64,000 nucleotides of DNA from Salinimicrobium marinum (GTDB lineage Bacteria > Bacteroidota > Bacteroidia > Flavobacteriales > Flavobacteriaceae), in the NCBI RefSeq assembly GCF_014651535.1, contig NZ_BMXB01000015.1, forward strand, positions 1 to 64,000, given 5' to 3'. This document shows positions 46,248 through 55,498 of this stretch, one piece after another. Numbering within the stretch: the stretch's first letter is position 1; each line of letters starts with the position of its first letter. Below the pieces are notes generated by a model, which was not told the DNA's origin, searched no databases, and saw only the letters and a program-made list of their open reading frames with translations. A program made the translations under genes and the position numbers.

Positions 46248-48416
46248 TTATACAAGTTCAGAAACCACTGTCTCTCTAGAAACTTTATTTTCAGAATTAA
46301 AGGAGTTGAGGTTGATCCATTTCCCCTGTTTCAAACTTTCTATGGCTGCAAAAGAAGCCAAAGTTGTATTGTAAGTTTCCTCGAAAGGAACGATAGCTTT
46401 TCCTCCTTTTTTCAGGGAATCAACCAGTAATTCGAATTGTGCTTTATGTCCTTTGTCTTGTTTGGTTTTCATACCAGAAAAACCTTTTACTCCATATCCT
46501 TTCAAACTTCTCCAGTTATCCAGTACTAAAGTACGTTCCTGACTGTAAGCTTCAATCCGTTCTTTTGAATAAGACTTGCTGCCGTTGGCAAAATAGTTGA
46601 TTACAGCATTTGTTCCATTCTCGTATTTCAATAGAATAGAAGCATTGTCGGTATTCTCTTCAGGATCTGTTCCCAAAGCATTCATACATACAGAGACCAC
46701 TTTACTTCCTGCCAGATAAGTACAAAGGTCGATATAGTGGCAGGCTTCTCCAATGATCCTTCCACCACCAACCTCAAGGTCGTGGATCCAGACATCTCCG
46801 GGAATAAATCCTGCGTTCATAGTAGCTACAATATTCTTTGGACCTTCGCCCAACAAACTCTTCATCTTTACAGCCAACGGAGAGAAGCGACGGTTAAAAC
46901 CTACCACGACCATTCTGTTCTTTTCTTCTGCCAACCTGGAAATATCTTCAAGTTCCTCTACGGTTAAGCAAAGTGGTTTCTCCACAAAAACATGTTTCCC
47001 TGCTTCCAAAGCTTCTTTTGTCATAGAAGCATGAAGATTATGTCGCGTGGTGATCATCACCATATCTACCTGCTCGTCGCTCAGCATCTCCTTATAATCT
47101 GAACTGGCATAGCTTACATCTCCCTTTTTCGCCAGGGTCTTAGCTGAAAGTCCGCCGGCACTGGCGATATATTTTAAATTGGCATCAGCTGCATTCATTC
47201 CGGGAATAATAGTGGAGGAAGTGAAGTTTCCTGCACCAATAATACCGAAAACTCCTTCTGAAGCTTTAAATGTCTTTTCTGAAACTTTTACTTTGGTATT
47301 TTGAACAGCATCCTCCGGAAATTCCAAAATAGAAGCAATAGATCCCTGCTTCCTCATGTCACCATATATCTCGCTGAAATTTTCCAGCTTTACTCTTTCT
47401 GTTATAAGAGGCTGTACATCCAGCTGTTTTAAGGAAAGCGCCTGAAGGATAGCTTCAAAATTTCGCTTTTCTGTCCAGCGAACGTAGCCGATTGGATAGT
47501 CTATTCCTTTTTGCTCATAATCGTCATCATATCGGCCGGGACCATAAGAACAGGAAACCTGAAAGCTTAATTCTTTTTCAAAGAAATCTGATCGCTGAAT
47601 ATCAAGACCGATTACCCCTACCAGAACAATGCGTCCTTTTTTACGACTCATCTCGGCTGCCTGATGAATGATGTCATTACTTTTTGAAGAGGCGGTGATG
47701 ATTACCCCGTCTGCACCAACACCAGCTGTAAGTTCCTGTACAAATTTTACAGGATCTGTACCGGCTCCGGGATTGATAGCTGTAACTCCTTTAGCTTTCG
47801 CAAGATCAACTTTCTGCTGGTCAAAATCCAGTCCTATTACTTTACAACCGTTTGCTTGCAGCAACTGGCAGGTAACCAAACCTATTAATCCAAGACCAGT
47901 AACAACAATGGTTTCCCCAAAAGTGGGATTTATTAATCTTATTCCCTGAAGTCCAATAGCTCCAATTACGGTAAAAGCTGCTTCTTCGTCGCTTACATTA
48001 TCCGGCACCTTTGCAACGAGGTTTTTTGGAACTGAAACAAATTCTGCATGATTTCCGTTTGAAGCCACGCGATCTCCCACCTGGAATTCTGAAACTCCTT
48101 TTCCAACAGCTACCACAGTTCCAACATTACAATATCCCAATGGCAACGGCTGGTTCAACTTATTGAAAACAGCTTCCAGCGTTGGCATTACCCCATCTGT
48201 TTTCATCTTATCAAGCACCTGCTTTACTTTATCGGGCTGCTGTCTTGCTTTTGCGATAAAATTCGCTTTCCCGAATTCAACAAGCATCCGCTCAGTTCCT
48301 AAAGAAATCAGGCTGCGGGTGGTTTTAATTAATATTTGTCCAGCTTTAACCTGAGGGGCAGGTACTTCTTCCAGTATGGTGTTACCTTGTTTAAGGTCTT
48401 GTATGATTTGTTTCAT
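46248..48416 (-). CDS. Two-domain dehydrogenase (zinc-type MDR fused to Gfo/Idh/MocA)
   Basis: 722 residues. The first part (about 1-370) is a medium-chain dehydrogenase with Rossmann motif VVTGLGLIGLVTCQLL (about 170-185) and quinone-oxidoreductase-like GYCNVGTVVAVG. The usual GHE zinc motif is not evident. The second part (about 385-700) is a Gfo/Idh/MocA oxidoreductase with GIIGAGNFTSSTIIPGM and the EKP motif in KHVFVEKPLCLTVEE. The fusion is characteristic of surface-polysaccharide loci and pairs with the heparinase-like gene eight bases downstream. Substrate is probably a nucleotide sugar or polymer uronate; not known. Confidence 0.88.
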   Translation of the reverse strand: MKQIIQDLKQGNTILEEVPAPQVKAGQILIKTTRSLISLGTERMLVEFGKANFIAKARQQPDKVKQVLDKMKTDGVMPTLEAVFNKLNQPLPLGYCNVGTVVAVGKGVSEFQVGDRVASNGNHAEFVSVPKNLVAKVPDNVSDEEAAFTVIGAIGLQGIRLINPTFGETIVVTGLGLIGLVTCQLLQANGCKVIGLDFDQQKVDLAKAKGVTAINPGAGTDPVKFVQELTAGVGADGVIITASSKSNDIIHQAAEMSRKKGRIVLVGVIGLDIQRSDFFEKELSFQVSCSYGPGRYDDDYEQKGIDYPIGYVRWTEKRNFEAILQALSLKQLDVQPLITERVKLENFSEIYGDMRKQGSIASILEFPEDAVQNTKVKVSEKTFKASEGVFGIIGAGNFTSSTIIPGMNAADANLKYIASAGGLSAKTLAKKGDVSYASSDYKEMLSDEQVDMVMITTRHNLHASMTKEALEAGKHVFVEKPLCLTVEELEDISRLAEEKNRMVVVGFNRRFSPLAVKMKSLLGEGPKNIVATMNAGFIPGDVWIHDLEVGGGRIIGEACHYIDLCTYLAGSKVVSVCMNALGTDPEENTDNASILLKYENGTNAVINYFANGSKSYSKERIEAYSQERTLVLDNWRSLKGYGVKGFSGMKTKQDKGHKAQFELLVDSLKKGGKAIVPFEETYNTTLASFAAIESLKQGKWINLNSFNSENKVSRETVVSELV

Positions 48417-49372
48417 TTCATATATAAATCTAAAACTTGAGATAATGAAGATTCTACTTGTTTTTTAAATGTACTTTTTAAATTCATTTTTCTTACAGAA
48501 CAGTAATTTTTCAGGAGTGAATCTAACTCTCCTTTTTTATATGTTATAGTCTCTTTCGGACGGGAAACCACGTTTGTGCAAAAAGTATTTTTCTCTAAAA
48601 ACAATGATTCTTTAACAGAAATAGAATCTCCATCCGTACTAGTATTTCGTATTGTACCATCACAAAGTTCAATTATCCTATAAAAGGAATGCGGAAATGG
48701 AATAATGATTATATTTTCTGGAATGTTAAATTCCTTTCGGTTAATTTCCCTCAAATATGCCCCAGAGGGATCAGATACTATTAAACCCAACTTTGATTGC
48801 TCAGTAAAAATGTCAATAAGTTCGAAAATCCCATAGATTTCTTGCCCATTTTTATCATACGCCAGGTTGAATGCATTAGTACAAAATAAAAAGTCAATCT
48901 TCTTTTTCATTAAATGGATAGTTTGCATTAAACTATCATCTAGATTTTGGGAATTCGAAAAAGGGGGAATAAAAGAAGAACCTAGAAAAGCATTTTTATT
49001 CAGTTTATATGCCTTGTTAAAACTAGAATTGTTTAATAACACAGGCTTATTAGCCAATTTTATAGCTAGTAAATCTAAAATATTTTTGATTTTGCTTTCA
49101 TACCTTCCTAAATCTCCATGGAGGGTTAAATCAATTCTCTTACATGTAAGCTTACCAAAAATGGTAAGTAGAAATCTCAAATAAACATTGGAAGAGTGTA
49201 AATGAATATTTTTCTTCATAATAATATTCATAATAATCTGCTGTTTTGAATTCTTTTTTAAATCCAAATATTCGAACGAAACATTATTTGCAGATAAATA
49301 ATGAAGTAATCGTTCTACATGAATTGTAACTCCTCCAATTGGCAACGGCCTTTTCCCTAAAATTAAGAACAT
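48413..49372 (-). CDS. Putative glycosyltransferase (GT-B-like)
   Basis: 319 residues. A diverged GT4-like protein that starts FLILGKRPLPIGGVTIHVERLLHYLS, matching the usual GG-VTxHxxRL loop of GT-B enzymes. The C-terminal IRNTSTDGDSISVKESLFL resembles the donor-binding segment of the family. It is AT-rich, as are all genes from here to 58948. TAATG and ATGA overlaps tie it to both neighbours. Specificity unknown. Confidence 0.7.
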   Translation of the reverse strand: MFLILGKRPLPIGGVTIHVERLLHYLSANNVSFEYLDLKKNSKQQIIMNIIMKKNIHLHSSNVYLRFLLTIFGKLTCKRIDLTLHGDLGRYESKIKNILDLLAIKLANKPVLLNNSSFNKAYKLNKNAFLGSSFIPPFSNSQNLDDSLMQTIHLMKKKIDFLFCTNAFNLAYDKNGQEIYGIFELIDIFTEQSKLGLIVSDPSGAYLREINRKEFNIPENIIIIPFPHSFYRIIELCDGTIRNTSTDGDSISVKESLFLEKNTFCTNVVSRPKETITYKKGELDSLLKNYCSVRKMNLKSTFKKQVESSLSQVLDLYMK

Positions 49373-49917
49373 TATCTTACTCGAGATTTTAATAATTCTT
49401 TGTGTTCTCTTAACTGATTTTCATTAAATCGGTTTCGCAAAATTTTGGCTGGAACTCCACCGACTATGGAATTCTTTGGCACATCCTTTAGGATTAATGC
49501 ACCTGCAGCAATGATAGAACCAGAACCTATTCTAACACCTTTTAAAATTATTGCTCCTGTACCCACCCAAACATCGTCTTCGATTATCACCGGCAAATCA
49601 TTTTCTGAAAGCTTCTTTTTTACATCGAACATATACTCACCTATCACAGAAGTATTATGATCACCAGTAATAATAGTCACATTTGGACCAAACATTACTT
49701 TACTACCAATTAAAATTTCACTTTCCGAGGAGGAAAAGTTTGCGCCTTGCCCAATAAAAACATCGCTCCCTACTGAAATATTTTGATAAGAAAACTTGTC
49801 ATAAGGATTGAAAATAAAGTTTTTCCCTTTTGAAGCAAATAAATTACCTAGAATTATCATTAACAATCTTCGCACAATTTTGCGAGAAAAAATTATTATC
49901 TCCGCAACTAAAATCAT
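49372..49917 (-). CDS. Hexapeptide-repeat acyltransferase
   Basis: 181 residues of the left-handed beta-helix type (WbbJ/LacA-like). The first 30 residues are hydrophobic and basic. Hexapeptide repeats run from about 50 to 160 (ISVGSDVFIGQGANFSSSESEILIGSKVMFGPNV), with the catalytic-type GDHNTS loop near 82 and the closing NSIVGGVPAKILR. Likely O-acetylates a repeat-unit sugar with acetyl-CoA. One-base TAATG overlaps with both flanking genes. Confidence 0.85.
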   Translation of the reverse strand: MILVAEIIIFSRKIVRRLLMIILGNLFASKGKNFIFNPYDKFSYQNISVGSDVFIGQGANFSSSESEILIGSKVMFGPNVTIITGDHNTSVIGEYMFDVKKKLSENDLPVIIEDDVWVGTGAIILKGVRIGSGSIIAAGALILKDVPKNSIVGGVPAKILRNRFNENQLREHKELLKSRVR

Positions 49918-50999
49918 TAAGCTATCATAAGTTTTAGATAATCTGATACAATCTTTTCTTTTTCAAACAAATTTAATGCTATCCTTCTGTTTTCTTCACC
50001 AATCCTGACCAATTCCTGATCTTTAAGTCTCATCAAATTTTTTAATGCTTTCTGAATACTCGTTACATGATTGGGATCAAAAACAAGATTCGAACAGTGA
50101 TCAAGTACAATAGAAATATCTGAAACTCCAGAGCAAACAACAACTTTCCCCATCATCATTGCCTCGCATATTGCATTCGGAAAACCTTCATAAAAACTAA
50201 AAAGCCCTACAGCATCTGCAATGGAATATTTACTACAAATATCTTTTGCTGCCGGATGAAATTTTATAGTATCCTCAAGGCGGTATTTTCGAACAAGATC
50301 CTGTGCTTCAATAAAAGAATTGTCAGGACTTTCATCTCCATACCAGTCAATTTGAATTTTATTTTTATAATCCATTGATAGCCCATGTATTGCTTCTATA
50401 AGACCAATTGAATTTTTTAGGTATTGATGGCTGGCTGCAACAGTTATACGGAACTTTCCGCTAGGTATATTTTTTTCTTCTAAAGGAAGCCATTTTTTAT
50501 GGTCAATCAAATTATAAATAACTTGATTTTTGCTTTTTGAAATCAATGGATTTACTTCCGTCAATATTTTTTGATTGCAAAATGAGTTACAAACAACCTG
50601 GTTGGCCGAAAGATGAAATATTCTATAGAACTTTAACTTCCATGATGTGTAAATTTTTGGATTAGCACTTCTTTCCCCTACAATCAATTTCCATTTTCTT
50701 GGAAGTAAACCTATAACTTCACATATAAAATTAGGCCCTTCCAGAAAGGAGAGAATAACATCTGGCTTTAGATTTGAAATTGATTTTTTGACTCCCAAAA
50801 TTCTTTTAAGGAAATTAGACTCATCGACTAGAATCACCTCAATCTTTTCCTCTTCCAATTCTGACCTAAAAAAATTAATGTTGTGATAAATTAAAAAGGT
50901 CACATCATGATTCTGCTTTTTAAATCCTTTTCCCAATTCCACTAGTTGTCTTTGGGCGCCACCAGAGCCTAAACTATCAATAACGCAAAGTATCTTCAT
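49917..50999 (-). CDS. Glycosyltransferase family 4
   Basis: 360 residues. GT-B fold with KILCVIDSLGSGGAQRQLVELGKGF at the start, the typical GGAxR loop, and VGLFSFYEGFPNAICEAMMMGKVVVCSG (about 275-302), the donor-binding E-x7-E pattern of GT4. It overlaps the wzy-like gene by four bases. Should add one residue to the polymer B repeat; linkage not known. Confidence 0.9.
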   Translation of the reverse strand: MKILCVIDSLGSGGAQRQLVELGKGFKKQNHDVTFLIYHNINFFRSELEEEKIEVILVDESNFLKRILGVKKSISNLKPDVILSFLEGPNFICEVIGLLPRKWKLIVGERSANPKIYTSWKLKFYRIFHLSANQVVCNSFCNQKILTEVNPLISKSKNQVIYNLIDHKKWLPLEEKNIPSGKFRITVAASHQYLKNSIGLIEAIHGLSMDYKNKIQIDWYGDESPDNSFIEAQDLVRKYRLEDTIKFHPAAKDICSKYSIADAVGLFSFYEGFPNAICEAMMMGKVVVCSGVSDISIVLDHCSNLVFDPNHVTSIQKALKNLMRLKDQELVRIGEENRRIALNLFEKEKIVSDYLKLMIA

Positions 51000-52177
51000 T
51001 CTATTTTTTCCATTTTCGGAATGAAATAAAAAATTCTACTGACCGCGAATGCAAAAATAACCCAAGAAATTTTTGAGCCTAAAGCCTGTCCTCCTAGAAT
51101 AAAACCAAAAACCGGAATTAATAAAAGCAGTGGGAGTATATCTTTATTAATAGAATAATTTTGTATAGTAGTTCTAATAACCTTAATAAGGAAGTTTAGA
51201 TATAGTATTAAGCCTAAAATGCCCGTGTAAGCCAAAACTTCTAAAATAACATTATGAGGACTGTTGTAGGCTCCAAATGTCTCTTTTGAAAATTGATAAA
51301 ACCCAGTTTGACCAACTCCAAAAAATGGATTTTCAAAAATTACTGGTAGAATTGCTGTCCAAATACGATCTCTTCCTGCTAAATCACCATCTTCTGCAGT
51401 AGCCAAGAGCCGCTTCATTAATATTTCCGATCCGGAAAGCATACTTATAAAGTAAAGCGTACAGAAACATGCAATTAAAATAATTAAAATTTTATGGCTG
51501 TTTTTTTTAGTTCTGAGAAAGATAATTCCAATTATAAAGGATAAGACTAGTGCTATTACCGCCTTTCTAGAGCCGGTTTCTAACATAAGACTTAGCATTA
51601 ATGGAATAGAAGTGAGGAGCATTAAGGCAAAAACTTTTTTCCCACTAACCCACCAGGTATAAACCGAAAATATAATTATTAGAATGGAAATACTAATTCG
51701 AGACCCAATTGCGTTCTGATTGTCACCTAAAATTGTTACCCTACCCCCCTCATATCTTACTCCAATATTTAAATGATAAAAAAGAGTTAATATTATAGAG
51801 CCTAATATGAAAAACAATAATCCTCTTTTTATTATTCCCGGTGAAAGTCTCTCATGATTAATTAATATAATCCAAATTATAATATTTAGAGCAAAAGTAA
51901 AATCAAATAAGGAGGAAGGCAAAGAGTAAGAATCAAAATTGATTAGTGACATAATCGTCATTGAAAAAAGCAATAGAACTTTTGGTTTCAGATATTTGGC
52001 AATATTATCAACAAATAGAAATTTATTTAAGTCGGGCAACACGGTAAATAAATAAAAACCTGCTGCTATTTTGGCTATAGAAAGAAAACCAGAATTGAAG
52101 GGATCATAAACTTCAAAATTAATTGCAAATAAGTAAAAAAATAGACCAAACTCCTGAAGACGTTCTTTGCTAACCAT
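50996..52177 (-). CDS. wzy: Wzy-type polymerase / O-antigen ligase family protein
   Basis: 393 residues with about 11-12 membrane helices. Its O-antigen ligase/polymerase domain is marked by GDNQNAIGSRISISILI (about 153-169), the long loop GRDRIWTAILPVIFENPFFGVGQTGFY (about 262-288), and SPHNVILEVLAYTGILGLILYL. In an operon with its own Wzx and export pair nearby, the polymerase role is more likely than ligase. It differs from the membrane protein in operon A. Confidence 0.85.
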   Translation of the reverse strand: MVSKERLQEFGLFFYLFAINFEVYDPFNSGFLSIAKIAAGFYLFTVLPDLNKFLFVDNIAKYLKPKVLLLFSMTIMSLINFDSYSLPSSLFDFTFALNIIIWIILINHERLSPGIIKRGLLFFILGSIILTLFYHLNIGVRYEGGRVTILGDNQNAIGSRISISILIIIFSVYTWWVSGKKVFALMLLTSIPLMLSLMLETGSRKAVIALVLSFIIGIIFLRTKKNSHKILIILIACFCTLYFISMLSGSEILMKRLLATAEDGDLAGRDRIWTAILPVIFENPFFGVGQTGFYQFSKETFGAYNSPHNVILEVLAYTGILGLILYLNFLIKVIRTTIQNYSINKDILPLLLLIPVFGFILGGQALGSKISWVIFAFAVSRIFYFIPKMEKIE

Positions 52178-52186
52178 CGTATTTAA

Positions 52187-53200
52187 TCAATTATGAATAA
52201 CAACATCAACCATCCAGTCTTGAGGAACAAACTTTTCTTTATTCCATTTCAAATTATTATCCCAGAACCCCGGACATAGATCATAGGCTTGGGAAGCAAA
52301 ACCAAAACTGATTTCAACAATTAATGGCTTATTGTTTTCGTCAAACACAAAATCATAAGCAATACATTGGGCATTAAGTTTTTCAGATGTTTCGAAAGCT
52401 ATTTCAAGGGTTCTTTTATCAATAGTTGATTCGTCTAAGTATAAAATTTTCCCGCTTCCTGAGGCTCTAAAATCCCCTTGTCGAACCAGACGTTTAATTG
52501 CGAATGCTTTTTTTCCAATTACAATAACTCGAATATCAGAATTATTGTTAGGAATAAAATCTTGAATATAAAAGTAACCTCTTTCCTTTCCTTTCCATTT
52601 ATTAAATTCCGTTCCAATAAATAAACGGCCAAAGGACTTTATTACTTTATCAAACTTAACTATTCTAGCTTTATACTTATTTATAGTATCAATAAAATAT
52701 GATAAACGGTTAAATTGCGAAAAGCCTTTACCGTATGCAATTTTTATTTTTTTTAAGGCAGCTTTTCTATCACTAATTAAACTTACATTTTGTGCTCCTG
52801 CTCCACCTCGTAATTTAAAAACTTTTGGAAAGCTTGTTTGATTCACCCATACTTTCGCCGTTTTCTTTTCATAGAAAACATAAGAAGAAACTAATGGAGC
52901 ACCCACAGCCTCCAATAAATATTTTTGCCCTACTTTATCATCAAAATGCCAGGATGTATTAAAATTAGGAAAAACCTTTTTCCCTGCTTGCTCCATGGAA
53001 AATAACAGTTGCTTGGCAAATAAAACATCTTTGAAATTTCCATGATGATAATGCCACATTAAAATATCACAATCTTTAATCTGGTCATTGATATTAGTAT
53101 CATAGCAATTGACTATTTTATATGGTATCTTTTTTTCCTGACAATAAGAAATCCAACGACCTGAAAAACTTCCTTCGCTGTGGTGAATAGCTATATGCAT
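52187..53200 (-). CDS. RimK/glutathione-synthetase-like ATP-grasp ligase
   Basis: 337 residues. N-terminal pre-ATP-grasp region (MHIAIHHSEGSFSGRWISYC) and ATP-grasp core: lysine-containing loop VFKLRGGAGAQNVSLI (about 130-145), a hinge around YFYIQDFIPNNNSDIRVIVIG (about 206-226), and the metal-binding PLIVEISFGFASQAYDLCPGF near the C-terminus. Such enzymes form amide bonds by way of an acyl phosphate. Here it sits between CapA and wzy, in one operon with MurA/MurB paralogues. A plausible role is to join an amino acid or amine to a sugar carboxylate. This is inference. Confidence 0.75.
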   Translation of the reverse strand: MHIAIHHSEGSFSGRWISYCQEKKIPYKIVNCYDTNINDQIKDCDILMWHYHHGNFKDVLFAKQLLFSMEQAGKKVFPNFNTSWHFDDKVGQKYLLEAVGAPLVSSYVFYEKKTAKVWVNQTSFPKVFKLRGGAGAQNVSLISDRKAALKKIKIAYGKGFSQFNRLSYFIDTINKYKARIVKFDKVIKSFGRLFIGTEFNKWKGKERGYFYIQDFIPNNNSDIRVIVIGKKAFAIKRLVRQGDFRASGSGKILYLDESTIDKRTLEIAFETSEKLNAQCIAYDFVFDENNKPLIVEISFGFASQAYDLCPGFWDNNLKWNKEKFVPQDWMVDVVIHN

Positions 53201-53203
53201 AAA

Positions 53204-54337
53204 TTAAGATTTTGTCCTTTTCGCCAGAATCTCTTTAGATAAATCTGCATGAGCCTCACATCTAATTAAATTTAGTTTTAAGGCGTTTCCATAACGGGAA
53301 GATAATAAAACTGGGATTTTAGTTTTGTATAAAATTGCCTTAAGATACCGGTTGGTAATAAAGGAAATAGGAGACCACAGATTTAGGAATGCATTAGAAT
53401 TCTTTTCTATAAAAATCTGCCAATGTTTATGAAGAAATTTCTCGTTTCGAATTATTTGACTATAATTAGAAACCCTTTCTAAAACAGCATGTTTTTCCTC
53501 ATTTTTCACTAATTCTAAATAGAAATCCGTTTTACTCTGTTTTACTGGATGTAACACTGTATTTAATTTTCCATCCTTACAAATATTTATTTCCAGAATT
53601 AAACCCAAATACCAGTCATCAAAACTACTTTGTTTAGTGAAAAGAAAATTACCAAGACTATAATAAATCGGCACTTGATTATAAATTTCGTACCCACTGA
53701 TACAGTGTGGATGGTGACATATAATTAAATCAGCGCCATTTTCTGCATAAAACCTATACTGTTTCTGCATCCTTGGACTTGGTAAGTTATAATATTCATG
53801 ACCTCCATGAATTATACATATAACCTTATCATGATTTTCCTTAGCAGTTTTAATTTGTTTTACATTCTCTATCACATCCATAGGTGAAGCTCCGCCATGA
53901 AAATCAGATGCAGATGCCCATTCATTTTCAGCAAAATTTATAATTCCTACAGACATACCATTTTTTTGTAAGGAAAATGGTTTACACGCTTCTTTTGAAT
54001 TTTTTCCTACTCCAGTATAGCTAATATTGTTATTTATCAATGAATCCAGTGTATCCTCCAAACCTTTACTACCATAATCCATTATATGATTATTAGCTAA
54101 TGTCACCAGATTTATGTTCAAAGCCTGCAAAACTGGTATAATTGTAGATTCCGAAGTTTTCAAATGTGGACCAGTTTTAATTATTTTATTTCTCTTTCCA
54201 CATCTTGTAATAGGTGACTCTTGGTTTAGAATTGTAGAATCAAAAGATTGAAAAAATTCTGTAATTCCCTCAGAAAGTAATAATTTATCTTTAAACTTAT
54301 CATCAACAAAAAAGTCACCTCCTACTAAGATTTTCAT
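53204..54337 (-). CDS. CapA-family (poly-gamma-glutamate capsule type) protein
   Basis: 377 residues. Calcineurin-like CapA fold with the family motifs present: GGDFFVDD at 7-14, STILNQESPITRCGK near 35-49, VTLANNHIMDYGSKGLEDTL near 98-117, IIHGGHEYYNLPSPRMQKQYR (about 176-196), and ADLIICHHPHCISGYEIYN...YYSLGNFLF. No signal peptide or membrane anchor is visible, unlike Bacillus CapA. The family is needed for amide-linked capsule polymers and also occurs as a metal-dependent hydrolase. PgsB/PgsC homologues are absent. Adjacent to an ATP-grasp ligase (three-base gap). Confidence 0.88.
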   Translation of the reverse strand: MKILVGGDFFVDDKFKDKLLLSEGITEFFQSFDSTILNQESPITRCGKRNKIIKTGPHLKTSESTIIPVLQALNINLVTLANNHIMDYGSKGLEDTLDSLINNNISYTGVGKNSKEACKPFSLQKNGMSVGIINFAENEWASASDFHGGASPMDVIENVKQIKTAKENHDKVICIIHGGHEYYNLPSPRMQKQYRFYAENGADLIICHHPHCISGYEIYNQVPIYYSLGNFLFTKQSSFDDWYLGLILEINICKDGKLNTVLHPVKQSKTDFYLELVKNEEKHAVLERVSNYSQIIRNEKFLHKHWQIFIEKNSNAFLNLWSPISFITNRYLKAILYKTKIPVLLSSRYGNALKLNLIRCEAHADLSKEILAKRTKS

Positions 54338-55497
54338 ATCGCCTTCCTTTTGTGATTTTTAAAAAAGAGAAAAAAACTCCGTATAATACTTCTTTTGTCC
54401 TGAATGATTTTTTTATCGCTGTAAATGGCCTTCCTATAAATATCAGGATATGCTTCTTTTACAGTCTGCAAACTAAAATATTTATCAAAAACCTCTTTGG
54501 AAAACAAACATAACTTTTGATAGTACTCTGGATCTTCAACAGCCCTAATTATTGCTTGAAGGTTAATTTTTTTGTGATAATTGTCAAATTCATTCCTCTC
54601 CGAAAAATTGGTTTTAAAAGCATCTTGAAAATTAGATTTATTTAATAAAATAGGAATATTATCTTTTGAATTTATCGTCAAAATTGGAATACCAAGAGAG
54701 GCAGATTCCATCAAATTTCTTCCTGTACCTATAACCGCATCTGCCAAATAAAGCATTTTAGAGGCTTCTTTTGTGTATACCTCATTAATAAGTATTACAA
54801 TTTTCTTTTCTTGTACTAATTTATGTTGGCATAGAAATTTGTAAACATTTTCATCTTCAATCGTTCCAATTACAATTAAACGAACATTTTTTACATTATG
54901 TAATATTAAATTTTCAATTAAAGTAATTGAGTCTATTAGACTTTTATAATATGATCTTCCAATCCGGCAGATTCGAACAAAAGTAAAAATAGATGGATCT
55001 TTTTGAATTAAATTATTCTCTTCTATTTGTACTGGTAAAACTCTATTGGGAATTAAATTTAAAGTAGATTCCTGATATTTTTTTTGAATATTAAAAAAAT
55101 CAAAATTTTCCTTACTGAATAGAATTAAATTAGGGATAAACGGAAAGTTTAAGGAATTGGGTCCACCACATTTATTTACAATCAGAACATTATATTCTGT
55201 AGAAATAAATAATCGAATTAAATTATAACTATTGATATCAAAACAGTGAAAAATATCAGGATTAAAACTTTTTCGGATTGCATTTATAACTGTTCGAAGC
55301 TGGAGAAAATTCAAGCCGTTAAAATTAATATGTTTATAAAAAAATGGATTTGACTCGACCACTTCGCTTTCTCCAGGCCCAATTGAAATTATTTTTATAT
55401 TATGTTCCTCTCCAATTTTAGCAGATATATGATTTAAACTATGAAAATGTCCTCCCCTTCCATGACCAAGAACTGAGATAAAATAAAGTATTTTCAT
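54334..55497 (-). CDS. Putative glycosyltransferase (GT-B/GT4-like)
   Basis: 387 residues. N-terminal MKILYFISVLGHGRGGHFHSLNHISAKI fits the GT-B acceptor domain (GG loop). A linker at about 165-175 (FTFVRICRIGRSYYKSL) and the C-terminal ADAVIGTGRNLMESASLGIPILTIN (about 255-279) match the GT4 donor domain. Overlaps the capA-like gene by four bases. Sugar specificity unknown. Confidence 0.8.
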   Translation of the reverse strand: MKILYFISVLGHGRGGHFHSLNHISAKIGEEHNIKIISIGPGESEVVESNPFFYKHINFNGLNFLQLRTVINAIRKSFNPDIFHCFDINSYNLIRLFISTEYNVLIVNKCGGPNSLNFPFIPNLILFSKENFDFFNIQKKYQESTLNLIPNRVLPVQIEENNLIQKDPSIFTFVRICRIGRSYYKSLIDSITLIENLILHNVKNVRLIVIGTIEDENVYKFLCQHKLVQEKKIVILINEVYTKEASKMLYLADAVIGTGRNLMESASLGIPILTINSKDNIPILLNKSNFQDAFKTNFSERNEFDNYHKKINLQAIIRAVEDPEYYQKLCLFSKEVFDKYFSLQTVKEAYPDIYRKAIYSDKKIIQDKRSIIRSFFLFFKNHKRKAI

Positions 55498-55498
55498 A

